A stretch of DNA of 64,000 nucleotides from Fructobacillus durionis (GCF_900112405.1 NZ_FOLI01000002.1:1-64000), one strand, 5' to 3'; shown: positions 26,677-35,885, numbered from the stretch's first letter. Made by a program: numbers and translations. Notes: generated by a model from the letters alone, not told the origin.

Positions 26677-26690
26677 GTTTTATACAAATA

Positions 26691-26720
26691 AAAACAACCT
26701 CAAGTATGAACTTGAGGTTG
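26691..26720 (-). terminator. Terminator of the glyoxalase-fold gene
   Basis: CAACCTCAAG and CTTGAGGTTG form a 10-bp stem. On the minus strand it is followed by TTTTTATTTG. Confidence 0.82.
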
Positions 26721-26736
26721 CTTTGTTTAGCTTTGA

Positions 26737-27123
26737 TTAGCCTTTGACTTTTTCACAGAATTCAACGATAACACCGTCAGGGTTGCGAACGTTGAAGAAC
26801 TTGATACCGTGTTCCCAGAAAGGCAAGTGCTGCACTTCTGTATCGATAAGATCAAGTCCCATCTTCTTAGCTTCTTCAAATGCTGCATCTGCGTCTGAAG
26901 TATTCATTGAAATATGGTTGATAGCACCAGGCTTACCAGTACCTTCATCACCAAGCCATGTCTCGATAACAAGGTGACCATATTGCATGAACTTAACAGG
27001 ACCAGCTGCAAATTCACCAATCTTCTTAAAACCGATGCTTGACCAGAACTTTTCAGCACGGTCTAAGTCAGTGGTTGGAACACCAACGTGTTGGATATCG
27101 TCAAAATAATCAGTTAATGCCAT
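26737..27123 (-). CDS. VOC/glyoxalase-fold metalloprotein
   Basis: The 128-residue protein has two beta-alpha-beta-beta-beta modules of the vicinal oxygen chelate fold. Likely metal ligands are H12 (IQHVGVP), E54 (VIETWLG), H70 (INHISMN) and E121 (IVEFCE), the pattern of glyoxalase I-like enzymes. The substrate is unknown, and methylmalonyl-CoA epimerase or glyoxalase activity cannot be separated by eye. AAAGGATG lies upstream. It is a single gene. Confidence 0.82.
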   Translation of the reverse strand: MALTDYFDDIQHVGVPTTDLDRAEKFWSSIGFKKIGEFAAGPVKFMQYGHLVIETWLGDEGTGKPGAINHISMNTSDADAAFEEAKKMGLDLIDTEVQHLPFWEHGIKFFNVRNPDGVIVEFCEKVKG

Positions 27124-27159
27124 GTGAACACATCCTTTTTTTATTAACAGTATACTATT

Positions 27160-27873
27160 TTACTCGATTGTAATGCCTTGGTGCTTGAGGTTCTTGAAAA
27201 TCGCTTTATCAGCCCATCCAGTGATATTTCCCTGGAAGAGGAAGGCGAAGATTGTTCCTAAACCATAGTTTGAAAAGTCAGGAACGGCGATGAGGGCGAT
27301 AATACCAATAATAGTAGGGGGAATATAGGATACCCACATCGCGATTCCAGCATTACCCTTGAAGTACTTAAATCGTAGAATTTGCATCAAATCATCGGCA
27401 GGGTGCAAAACAATGTTTGTTCGCTGATAGATTGAAATAGCAATGGCGATTAAAGCCACTCCAAGGAAATTTAGTACCACATAAAGCATCATCATACCAA
27501 AGCCGTGGGCATCTGGCATAATCTTGTTGAACCAGCCTGAGAAAGCACCAATCAACATTGAGAAGGGAACCATAAACGCTAAGTTTCCGAAGAAACGGAT
27601 TAAATCAACCTTACGGTCTAGCACCATGTTCAATAGGGCGATAATGACCCCAACAACGAAGAAAGTGATGGATAGACCGAACGATGTATTTCCCATGAAG
27701 GAAATGTTCCAGCCGTTTTCGGCGGCCGTCCAGTAGGCTGAACCAAGGAATGCAGGGTGAATCTTTTGACTCGTTGCAATCGTTAGCACGTTACCCATGG
27801 AGTTAATGACCAGTGAAAAGGCGAAGAAGGAAAGGGATGCACCCCAACCCAGTGTTCGTTTACTTTTCTGCAT
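27160..27873 (-). CDS. YczE/YitT-like integral membrane protein, next to mannitol dehydrogenase
   Basis: The 237-residue protein has six to seven hydrophobic segments, with a conserved-looking HPADDLMQILRFKYF loop near residue 155. It resembles the YczE/YyaS group of membrane proteins, whose function is not known. It lies 11 nt downstream of the mannitol dehydrogenase gene, so the two are co-transcribed. A role in mannitol or sugar movement is only an inference from that position. No ABC, PTS or MFS signature is present. Confidence 0.65.
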   Translation of the reverse strand: MQKSKRTLGWGASLSFFAFSLVINSMGNVLTIATSQKIHPAFLGSAYWTAAENGWNISFMGNTSFGLSITFFVVGVIIALLNMVLDRKVDLIRFFGNLAFMVPFSMLIGAFSGWFNKIMPDAHGFGMMMLYVVLNFLGVALIAIAISIYQRTNIVLHPADDLMQILRFKYFKGNAGIAMWVSYIPPTIIGIIALIAVPDFSNYGLGTIFAFLFQGNITGWADKAIFKNLKHQGITIE

Positions 27874-27884
27874 GATACTTACCT

Positions 27885-28901
27885 TTAGGCTTCTTCTCCA
27901 CCGACCTTAACGACAGCCTTTGACACTACGCCAAGCTTACCGTTAACGAAGTCATCAACTTGTGCCAATGACAATTCGTGTGACATCAATGGCTTAACGT
28001 TCAACTTACCAGATGAAAGCAAGGCCAATGAATCTTCAAAGGCGTTAGGGTTGATGAATGAACCTTGGATAGTCAATTCCTTTTGGAAGATTTCGTAAGT
28101 GTTCATTTCGAACTTAGCTTGAGGTCCACCAACACCGAACATCAAGACCTGACCACCACGGGCAGCTGATTCAACGGCTGATTCCTGTGTTTGTGGCATT
28201 CCAACGGCTTCGATAACGATGTCGTATTCTGAAGCAGGGATCTTGTCACCGTTCATTGTGTTGTAAGTGTTCTTAACACCGAACAAGTCCTTGTTCATCT
28301 TCAACTTTTCGTCAACGATTCCAGCCAAATCAACTTGGTGAATACCGTAGGCTTGCAAGATTTGAACGAAGAGTTCACCCATGAAACCGTCACCGATAAC
28401 CAAAGCCTTTTGGTAAGGAGATGGCTTCAACAACTTCATACCGTGGATAGCACATGAAATTGGTTCAACAATGGCAGCTGACTTCAAGTCAACGTTGTCA
28501 GGGATTGGATAAACAACTTCTGCAGGGGCTGTGAAGTATTCTTCAAAACCACCATCACGGGTAACACCAACAGCTGAAAGGTGCTCACACAATTCAGGAC
28601 GGTTTGTGTGGCAGAACTTGCACTGTCCACAGTAGATGTTAGGGTCAACTGACACGCGGTCACCGACCTTCAAGTTTGTAACAGCTGAACCAACTTCAGC
28701 AACAACACCTGAGTTTTCGTGTCCCAAGACGATTGGTGGAACAGCGCTAGCTGATCCTGGTTCTCCGGCGTACAAAGCGTGGTCAGTTCCACAAACACCA
28801 GCAAAGGCAGTGTGGATCAATACCTCGTTAGGCTTAACTTCTGGCTTATCAATGTTCTTGATTTCCAATTGCTTCTTACCAGTTAAAACAAGTGCTTCCA
28901 T
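27885..28901 (-). CDS. mdh: Mannitol 2-dehydrogenase (zinc MDR type)
   Basis: This enzyme reduces fructose to mannitol with NAD(P)H, the electron sink of heterofermentative and fructophilic lactic acid bacteria. The 338-residue protein is a zinc medium-chain dehydrogenase: catalytic zinc site GVCGTDHALYAG and GHENSGVVAEVG, structural zinc cysteines in YCGQCKFCHTNRPELC, and nucleotide loop VIGDGFMGELFVQ. Its sequence closely follows the Leuconostoc mannitol dehydrogenase that I know. The ATG at 28901 has TTGGAGGACA upstream; an extension of 26 residues is possible in frame but overlaps the promoter. Confidence 0.9.
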   Translation of the reverse strand: MEALVLTGKKQLEIKNIDKPEVKPNEVLIHTAFAGVCGTDHALYAGEPGSASAVPPIVLGHENSGVVAEVGSAVTNLKVGDRVSVDPNIYCGQCKFCHTNRPELCEHLSAVGVTRDGGFEEYFTAPAEVVYPIPDNVDLKSAAIVEPISCAIHGMKLLKPSPYQKALVIGDGFMGELFVQILQAYGIHQVDLAGIVDEKLKMNKDLFGVKNTYNTMNGDKIPASEYDIVIEAVGMPQTQESAVESAARGGQVLMFGVGGPQAKFEMNTYEIFQKELTIQGSFINPNAFEDSLALLSSGKLNVKPLMSHELSLAQVDDFVNGKLGVVSKAVVKVGGEEA

Positions 28902-28944
28902 GACTTGTGTCCTCCAATATTCTTTGTTCTTCTTTACACAATAT

Positions 28945-28973
28945 ATAATAATAATTGAGCAAACTTTTGTCAA
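28945..28973 (-). promoter_or_regulatory. mdh promoter
   Basis: On the minus strand a perfect TTGACA is 17 bp from TATTAT. This is one of the strongest promoters in the window. It lies about 45 nt before the mdh start. Confidence 0.8.
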
Positions 28974-29213
28974 TACCAATTTAGAATTATTTTTTAATGC
29001 CTTCTTAATAGCTTTTTATGGGCTTTTCACTAATTATTTATATTGCATAATATGTAACAATGTTGCGATATCGTTTCAATCAGCTGATTTGCTTTTAATT
29101 ATAGAAGGAAGGTTTTGAAAATGTGATGACTGATGAGCATAAAAATAGAAACCCTTTGACGATTAATGTTTAATAGAAAGATTCTTTAAGTAAAATCAAG
29201 AATTGGAGGAAGA
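28974..29213. other. Intergenic region with candidate DedA promoter
   Basis: No gene is visible. The only candidate signal is TTGAAA-17-CATAAA at 29115-29143, which would start a leader of about 225 nt in front of the DedA gene. The segment is AT-rich, and the short frames in it lack ribosome binding sites. Confidence 0.4.
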
Positions 29214-29360
29214 TTTTGACTGGTTCTTAGCGTATGATGGGAATAGGTAAAGAAGTAGAATTTATTTTTGGTTAATCTTTTTTTCTTAGAATAGTAGGGA
29301 GAAGATAAGAAAGATTTTTTTGCTTTTTTACTAGTGTGTCGACTGTTGAACCAGTCAAAA
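29214..29360 (+). promoter_or_regulatory. Structured leader in front of the DedA gene
   Basis: TTTTGACTGGTTC (29214-29226) and its exact complement GAACCAGTCAAAA (29348-29360) form a 13-bp closing stem around 121 nt. Inside is a terminator-like hairpin, AATCTTT/AAAGATT plus CTTA/TAAG, followed by T7 (29274-29321). The 3' arm ends directly at the ribosome binding site GAGGAG. It could be a cis-regulatory RNA. I do not recognise a known riboswitch class. Confidence 0.5.
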
Positions 29361-29376
29361 GAGGAGAAAGAAACAC

Positions 29377-30054
29377 ATGATATTAGCCTTTAGCTCTGTG
29401 GCTGATTGGGTGACCCATATTGGCCATGCAGATGCAAACTTTTCTTTAATCGAATTATCAATACTCTTTCTATTGATATTGATTGAGACCGGGGCCATTG
29501 TTGCCGGATTTATTCCAGGGGATGCTCTGGTGATGACGGCAGCGGGGTTGGCTGGCCGTCACCATTCAGTGACTGAGTTTGCCATTTTAGTGGTTTTATT
29601 TGCTGTTGCTTCAGCGATTGGCGATTCAATTAACTACTGGCTAGGAGCATGGATAGTCAAACAGGTGGATAAGATTGCCTGGGTGAAAAAACATGTGAAT
29701 GATGATTTGTCTGAAAAAATTGCAGAGAATCTAAATCCTAAGCGCTGGCGTTTGTTTATTATTATGGGACGGTTTATTCCTTATGTTCGAACCGTAGTTC
29801 CTCTCTCAGCGCACCGGTTGAAGCTCCCCTTTAAACTCTATGTTCAAATGTCGGTTGAAGCATCGGCCCTATGGTCCTTAACGATGGTCACGGTTGGCTA
29901 TTTCTTTGGCCACCTGATGCTGCCAAAGGGCGTCTTGCCAGCAATCATTGTTGCTGGATTTATTGCAGCGGTTTTGACATTGCGTTCAAAGCGCTTTCGT
30001 CAAGCCATCCTTCGCTTAATTATGAAGCCTAGTCAAGAGAAAGAAGAAAAATAA
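29377..30054 (+). CDS. DedA-family membrane protein (SNARE-associated type)
   Basis: The 225-residue protein has the DedA features: FIPGDALVMTAAGLAG, GDSINYWLG, and the conserved arginine-rich GRFIPYVRTVVPLSA segment near residue 140. DedA proteins are membrane transporters or flippases; members act on undecaprenyl phosphate or phosphatidylethanolamine, and some help keep membrane potential. GAGGAGAAAG is upstream. It ends 1 nt before pgm, so the two are co-transcribed. Confidence 0.9.
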   Translation: MILAFSSVADWVTHIGHADANFSLIELSILFLLILIETGAIVAGFIPGDALVMTAAGLAGRHHSVTEFAILVVLFAVASAIGDSINYWLGAWIVKQVDKIAWVKKHVNDDLSEKIAENLNPKRWRLFIIMGRFIPYVRTVVPLSAHRLKLPFKLYVQMSVEASALWSLTMVTVGYFFGHLMLPKGVLPAIIVAGFIAAVLTLRSKRFRQAILRLIMKPSQEKEEK

Positions 30055-30055
30055 C

Positions 30056-31762
30056 ATGACAACTTATCAAGAAACTTCTAACGAGTGGAAGCAGGCGGAT
30101 TTACCTGCTGACCTAAAAACTGAATTGAATAACATGCCAGCAGATGCTATTGAAGAAGCCTTCTATCAAGATATGGCCTTTGGTACTGCCGGTATGCGTG
30201 GCCACATGGGCGTTGGAACCAACCACATTAACGTGGTAACGGTTGCTAAAGTCACGGAAGCGTTGGCTACTTACATTGATCAAAACGGTCAAGCAGCAAA
30301 GGACCGTGGTGTTGTGATCGCCTTTGACTCACGCCACCACTCCACTGAATTTGCGATTGAAGCCTCACAGGTTTTGTCAGCCCATGGCATTAAGGTTTAC
30401 CGTTTTTCATCTTTGCGCCCAACGCCTGAACTATCCTTTGCCGTTCGTGATTGGAAGGCCTTTGCCGGTATCATGATTACGGCCTCTCATAACCCTAAGG
30501 AAGATAATGGTTATAAAGTCTATGGTGAAGACGGGGGTCAGATGATTCCTGAAGCGGTCCAAGCAGTTATTGATGCTCGTGCCGCCATTACAAACCCATT
30601 CGATATTAAAAAGGATGCGTCCGAAAAGACGGTACAAGTCATTGACGATGTTGTCGATGATGCCTACCTGGCACAAGTTAAGACAATTTCAGTTGACCAT
30701 GACCTCATTAAGAAGGAAGGGGCGGCCTTGAAATTCGTCTACACACCTTTGCACGGAACGGGTCAGTACATTGGTGAAAAGGCCTTGCAACAAGCGGGTT
30801 TCACGAACTATACAATTGTGAAGGAACAGGCGATTTTGGATGGGGACTTCCCAACGGTTAAGAAGCCAAATCCTGAAGACCCAGCCGCACTCGCTCTTGG
30901 TATTGAATATGCCAAGAAGGAAGAGGCTGACCTTGTGGTGGCGACCGACCCAGATGCTGATCGTATGGGTGCCGCTGTTCGTTTGGCCGATGGTTCTTAC
31001 CAAGTGTTGACTGGTAACCAGATTGCCGCATTGATGGTGAACTATTTGTTGACGGCTAAGAAGAAGACAAAGACTTTGCCAGATAATGGTGCCATTGTCA
31101 CGTCAATCGTTTCATCACGTTTTGCCTCTGAAATCGCCAAGTCATTTGGCGTGACAACCTTTGATGTCTTGACTGGATTTAAGTACATCGCGGCCATGAT
31201 TGATCGTTTCGATGAAAAGAAGGACTACACATACCTCTTTGGGTTTGAAGAGTCATTTGGTTACTTGATTAAGCCATTCTCACATGATAAGGATGCCATT
31301 CAAGCCTTAGTACTCTTTGCCGAGATGGCTGCTTACTACAAGTCTGAAGGTCGTTCATTTGCCGATGGTTTGGAAGACTTGTACAAGAAGTTCGGTTACT
31401 TCAAGGAAAAGACGATTGCTTACGAATTCCCAGGTGTTTCTGGTCACCAGGAAATGGCAGACCTCATGACAAAGTTCCGTAACGAAAAGCTTGAAAAAGT
31501 CGCAGGACAATTGGTATTGGCGACACAGGACTTTGCTAGTCAAACACAGGTTGACCGCGCTGGTGCCGTTAAGAAGATGCCACAGCCAAAGGCCAACGTA
31601 TTGAAGTACTGGTTGGTAGACGGCTCTTGGATTGCCCTTCGTCCTTCAGGTACGGAACCAAAGTTGAAGCTCTACCTTGGTGTTGTGGCTGATTCTGATA
31701 AGGAAGCCGAAGAAAAGTTGGTTGCCTATGAAACGGAAATGGCTGCCAAGGTTCAAGGTTAA
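30056..31762 (+). CDS. pgm: Phosphoglucomutase / phosphomannomutase
   Basis: The enzyme interconverts glucose 6-phosphate and glucose 1-phosphate, feeding GalU. The 568-residue alpha-D-phosphohexomutase has the active serine in MITASHNPKEDNGYK, the metal loop DPDADRMG, the sugar-binding loop GFEESFGYL and the phosphate-binding loop RPSGTEPKLKLY. Length fits PgcA-type enzymes. AAAGAAG upstream is a moderate ribosome binding site. Confidence 0.95.
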   Translation: MTTYQETSNEWKQADLPADLKTELNNMPADAIEEAFYQDMAFGTAGMRGHMGVGTNHINVVTVAKVTEALATYIDQNGQAAKDRGVVIAFDSRHHSTEFAIEASQVLSAHGIKVYRFSSLRPTPELSFAVRDWKAFAGIMITASHNPKEDNGYKVYGEDGGQMIPEAVQAVIDARAAITNPFDIKKDASEKTVQVIDDVVDDAYLAQVKTISVDHDLIKKEGAALKFVYTPLHGTGQYIGEKALQQAGFTNYTIVKEQAILDGDFPTVKKPNPEDPAALALGIEYAKKEEADLVVATDPDADRMGAAVRLADGSYQVLTGNQIAALMVNYLLTAKKKTKTLPDNGAIVTSIVSSRFASEIAKSFGVTTFDVLTGFKYIAAMIDRFDEKKDYTYLFGFEESFGYLIKPFSHDKDAIQALVLFAEMAAYYKSEGRSFADGLEDLYKKFGYFKEKTIAYEFPGVSGHQEMADLMTKFRNEKLEKVAGQLVLATQDFASQTQVDRAGAVKKMPQPKANVLKYWLVDGSWIALRPSGTEPKLKLYLGVVADSDKEAEEKLVAYETEMAAKVQG

Positions 31763-31769
31763 GCGACCG

Positions 31770-31798
31770 TTGCAAGAAAGTTTGCCCTTTGGTATACT
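31770..31798 (+). promoter_or_regulatory. rplS promoter
   Basis: TTGCAA and TATACT are separated by exactly 17 bp, right after pgm. Confidence 0.75.
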
Positions 31799-31804
31799 AT
31801 TAAA

Positions 31805-31886
31805 AGGCAATAAGCCATAAATTAACGGTAATCCGCTGTGCGTTAGTCGGTTCGGCAAGCATAAGATTGGCGATTAGGAGAATGAC
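31805..31886 (+). promoter_or_regulatory. Candidate L19 autoregulatory leader
   Basis: An 80-nt leader precedes rplS in the place where Firmicutes carry the L19 ribosomal-protein leader. It contains GGTTCGGCAAGC and possible short pairings, but I could not fold it convincingly by eye. Confidence 0.35.
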
Positions 31887-32246
31887 ATGCGTCAAAACAT
31901 TTTGTTAGAAAAAGTTACTTCAGCCCAATTGCGGAACGATATTCCTGAATTCCGTGCAGGGGACACTGTTCGAGTTCACGCTCGAATCGTTGAAGGTACT
32001 CGCGAACGTATCCAGCTCTTTGAAGGAGTTGTGATCAAGCGTAAGGGAACTGGAATCCAGGCCACTTACACTGTTCGTAAGATCTCTTCTGGTGTTGGTG
32101 TGGAACGTACTTTCCCAGTACATTCACCACGTGTTGACAAGATCGAAGTTACTCGCTACGGTCAAGTTCGCCGCGCCAAGCTTTACTACTTGCGTGCATT
32201 GCAAGGTAAGGCAGCTCGTATCAAGGAACGTCGTCGCGACGTCTAA
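31887..32246 (+). CDS. rplS: 50S ribosomal protein L19
   Basis: The 119-residue protein has the L19 core [20 protein letters not shown] and the signature [20 protein letters not shown], ending in the basic [13 protein letters not shown]19 sits at the 30S-50S interface. TAGGAGAATG precedes the ATG. It is transcribed alone, whereas trmD and rimM, often upstream, are not here. Confidence 0.97.
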   Translation: MRQNILLEKVTSAQLRNDIPEFRAGDTVRVHARIVEGTRERIQLFEGVVIKRKGTGIQATYTVRKISSGVGVERTFPVHSPRVDKIEVTRYGQVRRAKLYYLRALQGKAARIKERRRDV

Positions 32247-32254
32247 GTTCGAGT

Positions 32255-32287
32255 TAAAGTCTCCACTTCTAGTGGGGACTTTTTATT
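32255..32287 (+). terminator. rplS terminator
   Basis: AAAGTCTCCACT and AGTGGGGACTTT form a 12-bp stem with one G-U pair, followed by T5. Confidence 0.9.
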
Positions 32288-32317
32288 TTGCTTAAATAGT
32301 TGGAAAGGGGGACTGCT

Positions 32318-33412
32318 ATGTCAGAGTTTTTGCAGGCAAAGGATCATCGGCGAATTTTACATGTTGATATCGATGCTTTTTACGCCCAAGTCGAAATGCG
32401 TGATAATCCGAAACTGCGGCAGGTCCCCCTTGGTATTGGACGCGATCCTGACCAGCACCACGGGCACGGTGTGATTGCCACGGCCAACTATATTGCCCGA
32501 AAGGCCGGGGTTCACTCGGCCATGGGCGCGATTGAGGCTAAGAAGGCCTGCCCGAATTTAGTCTTTGTTGCACCAAACTTTGAGAAATACCGGGCTATTT
32601 CAGCGCAGATTCATGCCATTTTTCATGAGTTCACCGATATGATTGAACCGGTTGCTTTGGATGAGGCTTATCTAGATGTGTCGGCCAATAAGATGGCCGC
32701 GCCAACCCTGGCGGCACAGCTGCGCCATCGCATTTGGGAGGAGACTCATCTGACCTGCTCGGTGGGAGTTTCCTACAACAAGGTGTTGGCGAAGCTTGGT
32801 TCTGAGCACCATAAGCCAAACGGGGTGACGGTGATTCCCCATGACTTGGCCCAGGACTTCATGTTGAACTTGCCAATCCGCAAGTTCCGTGGTGTTGGTC
32901 AAAAGACCCTAGAGAAGTTTGAAAAGCTGGGGGTTAAGGATGGCCGTGATTTATTTGCCATGTCCTTAGACGACTTGCGTGTGCATTTCGGTTCTTTTGG
33001 GGATGTTTTGTACTGGCAGGCTCGGGCAACCCACTTTTCCCCAGTGAAAGATCGATCGGTTCGCCAATCCGTTGGGAAGGAATCGACCTTTGAGTTTGCT
33101 CTACACGACCGCTCACAGATTGAAGCAGCCTTTAAAGATTTGGCTGAAAAAGTCGTCGCGAATATGACGAAGCGGAAACTATTGGGACGAACCCTGACGG
33201 TGAAAATTCGTGACGAGCAGTTTAAGACGCAGACCAAGGGAATTACCCAGTCAACGACTTTTGATTTGGACCCAGCCTTTATGGCTCGGCAGGCCATGTT
33301 GATTTTTGATGAACTGTATCCAGAAGAATTCGCCATTCGCTTGTTAGGAATCACTTTCTCTAACATTGTGGAGCAAAAGTATGAGGCGGTATCGCTCTTC
33401 GACCAGTTCTAA
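32318..33412 (+). CDS. dinB: DNA polymerase IV (Y family)
   Basis: DinB carries out error-prone translesion synthesis. The 364-residue protein has the catalytic acids in HVDIDAFYAQVE and ALDEAYLDVS, the SVGVSYNKVLAKLGS palm segment and the C-terminal little finger, ending near a beta-clamp-type sequence (VSLFDQF). The ATG with AAAGGGGG upstream is preferred to an earlier TTG. No LexA box like that of recA is visible upstream. Confidence 0.94.
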   Translation: MSEFLQAKDHRRILHVDIDAFYAQVEMRDNPKLRQVPLGIGRDPDQHHGHGVIATANYIARKAGVHSAMGAIEAKKACPNLVFVAPNFEKYRAISAQIHAIFHEFTDMIEPVALDEAYLDVSANKMAAPTLAAQLRHRIWEETHLTCSVGVSYNKVLAKLGSEHHKPNGVTVIPHDLAQDFMLNLPIRKFRGVGQKTLEKFEKLGVKDGRDLFAMSLDDLRVHFGSFGDVLYWQARATHFSPVKDRSVRQSVGKESTFEFALHDRSQIEAAFKDLAEKVVANMTKRKLLGRTLTVKIRDEQFKTQTKGITQSTTFDLDPAFMARQAMLIFDELYPEEFAIRLLGITFSNIVEQKYEAVSLFDQF

Positions 33413-33426
33413 GGATTGATTTCCCT

Positions 33427-33455
33427 TTGGTTCCAGACTCTAGCTAGGGTATAAT
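33427..33455 (+). promoter_or_regulatory. nrnA promoter
   Basis: TTGGTT and a perfect TATAAT are 17 bp apart, about 32 nt before the start codon. Confidence 0.65.
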
Positions 33456-33487
33456 AAAAAGTAGACAAAAAAGACAAGGATATATTT

Positions 33488-34450
33488 ATGGCAAGCATCC
33501 AAGAAGATATTTTGGCGCAAATTAAGCGTTACGACACAATCATTATTCACCGCCACCAACGACCTGACCCTGATGCCTATGGTTCTCAGCTTGGATTGCA
33601 GGCTATTTTGAAGGCTTCATTCCCTGAAAAGAAAATCTATGCAGCAGGGAAGCAGATTCCTGGTTTGGCCTGGATTGGTGATGGTCAGCCAATTGCGGAT
33701 GATGTGCCGGATTCAGCCTATAAGAAAGCCTTGGTTATTGTTGTCGATACAGCTAACGACCCTCGTGTTGATGATCAACGTTGGCGCAACGGGATGGAAG
33801 TGGTTAAGATTGACCACCATCCAAACGTGGAACCATACGGTGATTGGCAGTGGGTCGAAGATGATGCTGCGGCGACCGCTGTTTTGATTTACAAGTTCTA
33901 TGAAATGTTGAAGGACCAGGGACTAAAGATGACAAAGGAAGCCGCCCGCTTCCTTTACATCGGAATCATCGGTGACACTGGTCGCTTTATGTATTCTTTG
34001 AATGAAGATGTCTTCAACGTTGCTGGAAAGTTAGTTTCCTACGGATTTGACTACCAGAAGATGTACACACAGATGACAACGCTACCAGAAGCGGCAGTGA
34101 AGTTGTCTGGTTGGGTGATGCAGCACATTACGGTTTTGGATTCAGGCTTCGCCTACGTGATTTTGGACCGTGATTTGCTCGAATCCTTCCACTTGGGGGA
34201 TGCTGGTACTTCTTATACCGTTTCAATTCCATCACGAATTGACCGCGTGAAGGCCTGGGCTATTTTTGAAGAACAAGATAACGGAGATTACCGAGTACGT
34301 TTGCGCTCCCGTTCCGTTGTCATTAATACCATTGCACAAGACTTTGATGGTGGGGGACACCCACTGGCATCTGGTGCTTGGGCATATGGTAAGGAGCAGA
34401 TTCAAGAGGTCGTTGACCGCGTGGATGCTGCCCTTAAGAATGCGAAGTAA
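33488..34450 (+). CDS. nrnA: DHH-family oligoribonuclease/phosphatase NrnA-like
   Basis: NrnA-type enzymes degrade nanoRNA and dephosphorylate pAp. The 320-residue protein has the DHH motifs RPDPDAYGSQLGL, VVDTAND and KIDHHPNV, and the DHHA1 domain motif FDGGGHPLASGAW. AAGGA lies about 10 nt before the ATG. The DEAD-box helicase gene begins 63 nt downstream, which fits a joint role in RNA turnover. Confidence 0.93.
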   Translation: MASIQEDILAQIKRYDTIIIHRHQRPDPDAYGSQLGLQAILKASFPEKKIYAAGKQIPGLAWIGDGQPIADDVPDSAYKKALVIVVDTANDPRVDDQRWRNGMEVVKIDHHPNVEPYGDWQWVEDDAAATAVLIYKFYEMLKDQGLKMTKEAARFLYIGIIGDTGRFMYSLNEDVFNVAGKLVSYGFDYQKMYTQMTTLPEAAVKLSGWVMQHITVLDSGFAYVILDRDLLESFHLGDAGTSYTVSIPSRIDRVKAWAIFEEQDNGDYRVRLRSRSVVINTIAQDFDGGGHPLASGAWAYGKEQIQEVVDRVDAALKNAK

Positions 34451-34513
34451 AAGTCTTTAACCGTTTGAAGCGAATTGTCGTTATACGGGCAAAGACAAGA
34501 AAGTAAGGACAAT

Positions 34514-35875
34514 ATGTCAGATCAAAGCCAACAATTTGGCCAATTTAATCTGAAGCCGGAAGTGCTGTCAGCACTTAAGAAGATCGGCTTCGACCAACCA
34601 ACACCAATCCAAGCAAAGTTGATTCCAACGGCTTTGCGTGGTGGAGATGTCGTTGGTCAATCTCAGACGGGGTCGGGGAAGACCCACGCCTTTTTGGTGC
34701 CCGTCTTTAATAACTTAAAGCCTGAGTTGCAAAAGACGCAGGTTGTGATTACCACGCCTTCTCGTGAATTAGCGGCACAAATTGCCAAGGCAGCCCGTGT
34801 GTTTGCGGAAGCCATGGAAATGGAAAAGGTTTCCATCGTCGAATACGTTGGGGGAACCGATAAGGCCCGTCAAATGCGACAGTTACAAAAGCATCAACCA
34901 CAGGTTGTTGTGGGAACACCTGGCCGTTTGGCCGACTTGGTCAAGACAGGTGCTTTAGTTGTTAACCAGGCTGAAACGCTGGTTGTTGATGAAGCCGACA
35001 TGACTTTGGACATGGGATTCTTGCCAGATGTTGATTTCTTGGCAGCCGCTATGCCAAAGGATTTGCAGACTTTGGTCTTCTCAGCTACGATGCCTGAAAA
35101 GTTGAAGCCTTTCTTGCGTAAGTACTTGGAGAACCCAACCTTTACGACCATTCCAACGTCAGCTACGATTGCGGATACGATTGACAACTGGTTGATTTCA
35201 ACCCGTTCAAAGGATAAGGAAGAAGTAATCGACAAGTTGTTGTCAATCTTCAACCCATATCTGGCCTTGATCTTTGGTAACACAAAGGAACGTGTGAAGG
35301 AATTGGCCATGCACCTTCGTCACCAAGGCTTGAAGGTTGCCGAAATTCACGGCGATATTCCACCTCGCGAACGTCGTCGTGTGATGAAGGGAATTATGAA
35401 CCTTGAGTATCAATACGTGGTGGCCACTGATTTAGCTGCCCGTGGAATTGATATTGAGGGAGTATCCCACGTTATTAACGATGGAGTTCCTGGTGAATTG
35501 GAATTCTTCGTGCACCGTGTTGGCCGAACAGGCCGTAACGGTTTACCTGGAACGGCGGTAACGCTCTATGGGCCTGACGAAGAAAAGAAAATTGCTGAAC
35601 TGGAAAAGTTAGGAATTGTTTTCCAGAACAAGCAGATTAAGAACGGTGAGATTGTTGATATTAAGGACCGTAAGGCCCGTTATCAGCGTCAAGCTACCAC
35701 CAAGAAGCTTGACCCAGAAATGGTCGGTATGGTGAAGAAGAAAAAGAAGAAGGTTAAGCCTGGCTATAAGCGTCAGATTAAGAATAACCTGAAGCGTAAG
35801 CAACAAATGGACCGTCGTATCGAAGCGCGTCAAGAACGCCGGAATACAATGCGTAAGAACAAGCAAAACGGTTAA
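34514..35875 (+). CDS. DEAD-box RNA helicase
   Basis: The 453-residue protein has a Q-motif (IGFDQPTPIQ), Walker A SQTGSGKTHAF, TPSRELAAQI, the DEAD box in VVDEADMTLDMGF, SAT in FSATMPE and the C-terminal HRVGRTGRNG. After the core (about residue 370) there is a lysine/arginine-rich tail containing KKKKKKVKPGYKRQIK, as in CshB-type helicases, likely for RNA binding. The ATG at 34514 has AAGGA upstream. A strong terminator follows. Confidence 0.93.
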   Translation: MSDQSQQFGQFNLKPEVLSALKKIGFDQPTPIQAKLIPTALRGGDVVGQSQTGSGKTHAFLVPVFNNLKPELQKTQVVITTPSRELAAQIAKAARVFAEAMEMEKVSIVEYVGGTDKARQMRQLQKHQPQVVVGTPGRLADLVKTGALVVNQAETLVVDEADMTLDMGFLPDVDFLAAAMPKDLQTLVFSATMPEKLKPFLRKYLENPTFTTIPTSATIADTIDNWLISTRSKDKEEVIDKLLSIFNPYLALIFGNTKERVKELAMHLRHQGLKVAEIHGDIPPRERRRVMKGIMNLEYQYVVATDLAARGIDIEGVSHVINDGVPGELEFFVHRVGRTGRNGLPGTAVTLYGPDEEKKIAELEKLGIVFQNKQIKNGEIVDIKDRKARYQRQATTKKLDPEMVGMVKKKKKKVKPGYKRQIKNNLKRKQQMDRRIEARQERRNTMRKNKQNG

Positions 35876-35885
35876 TGATTTGCAT

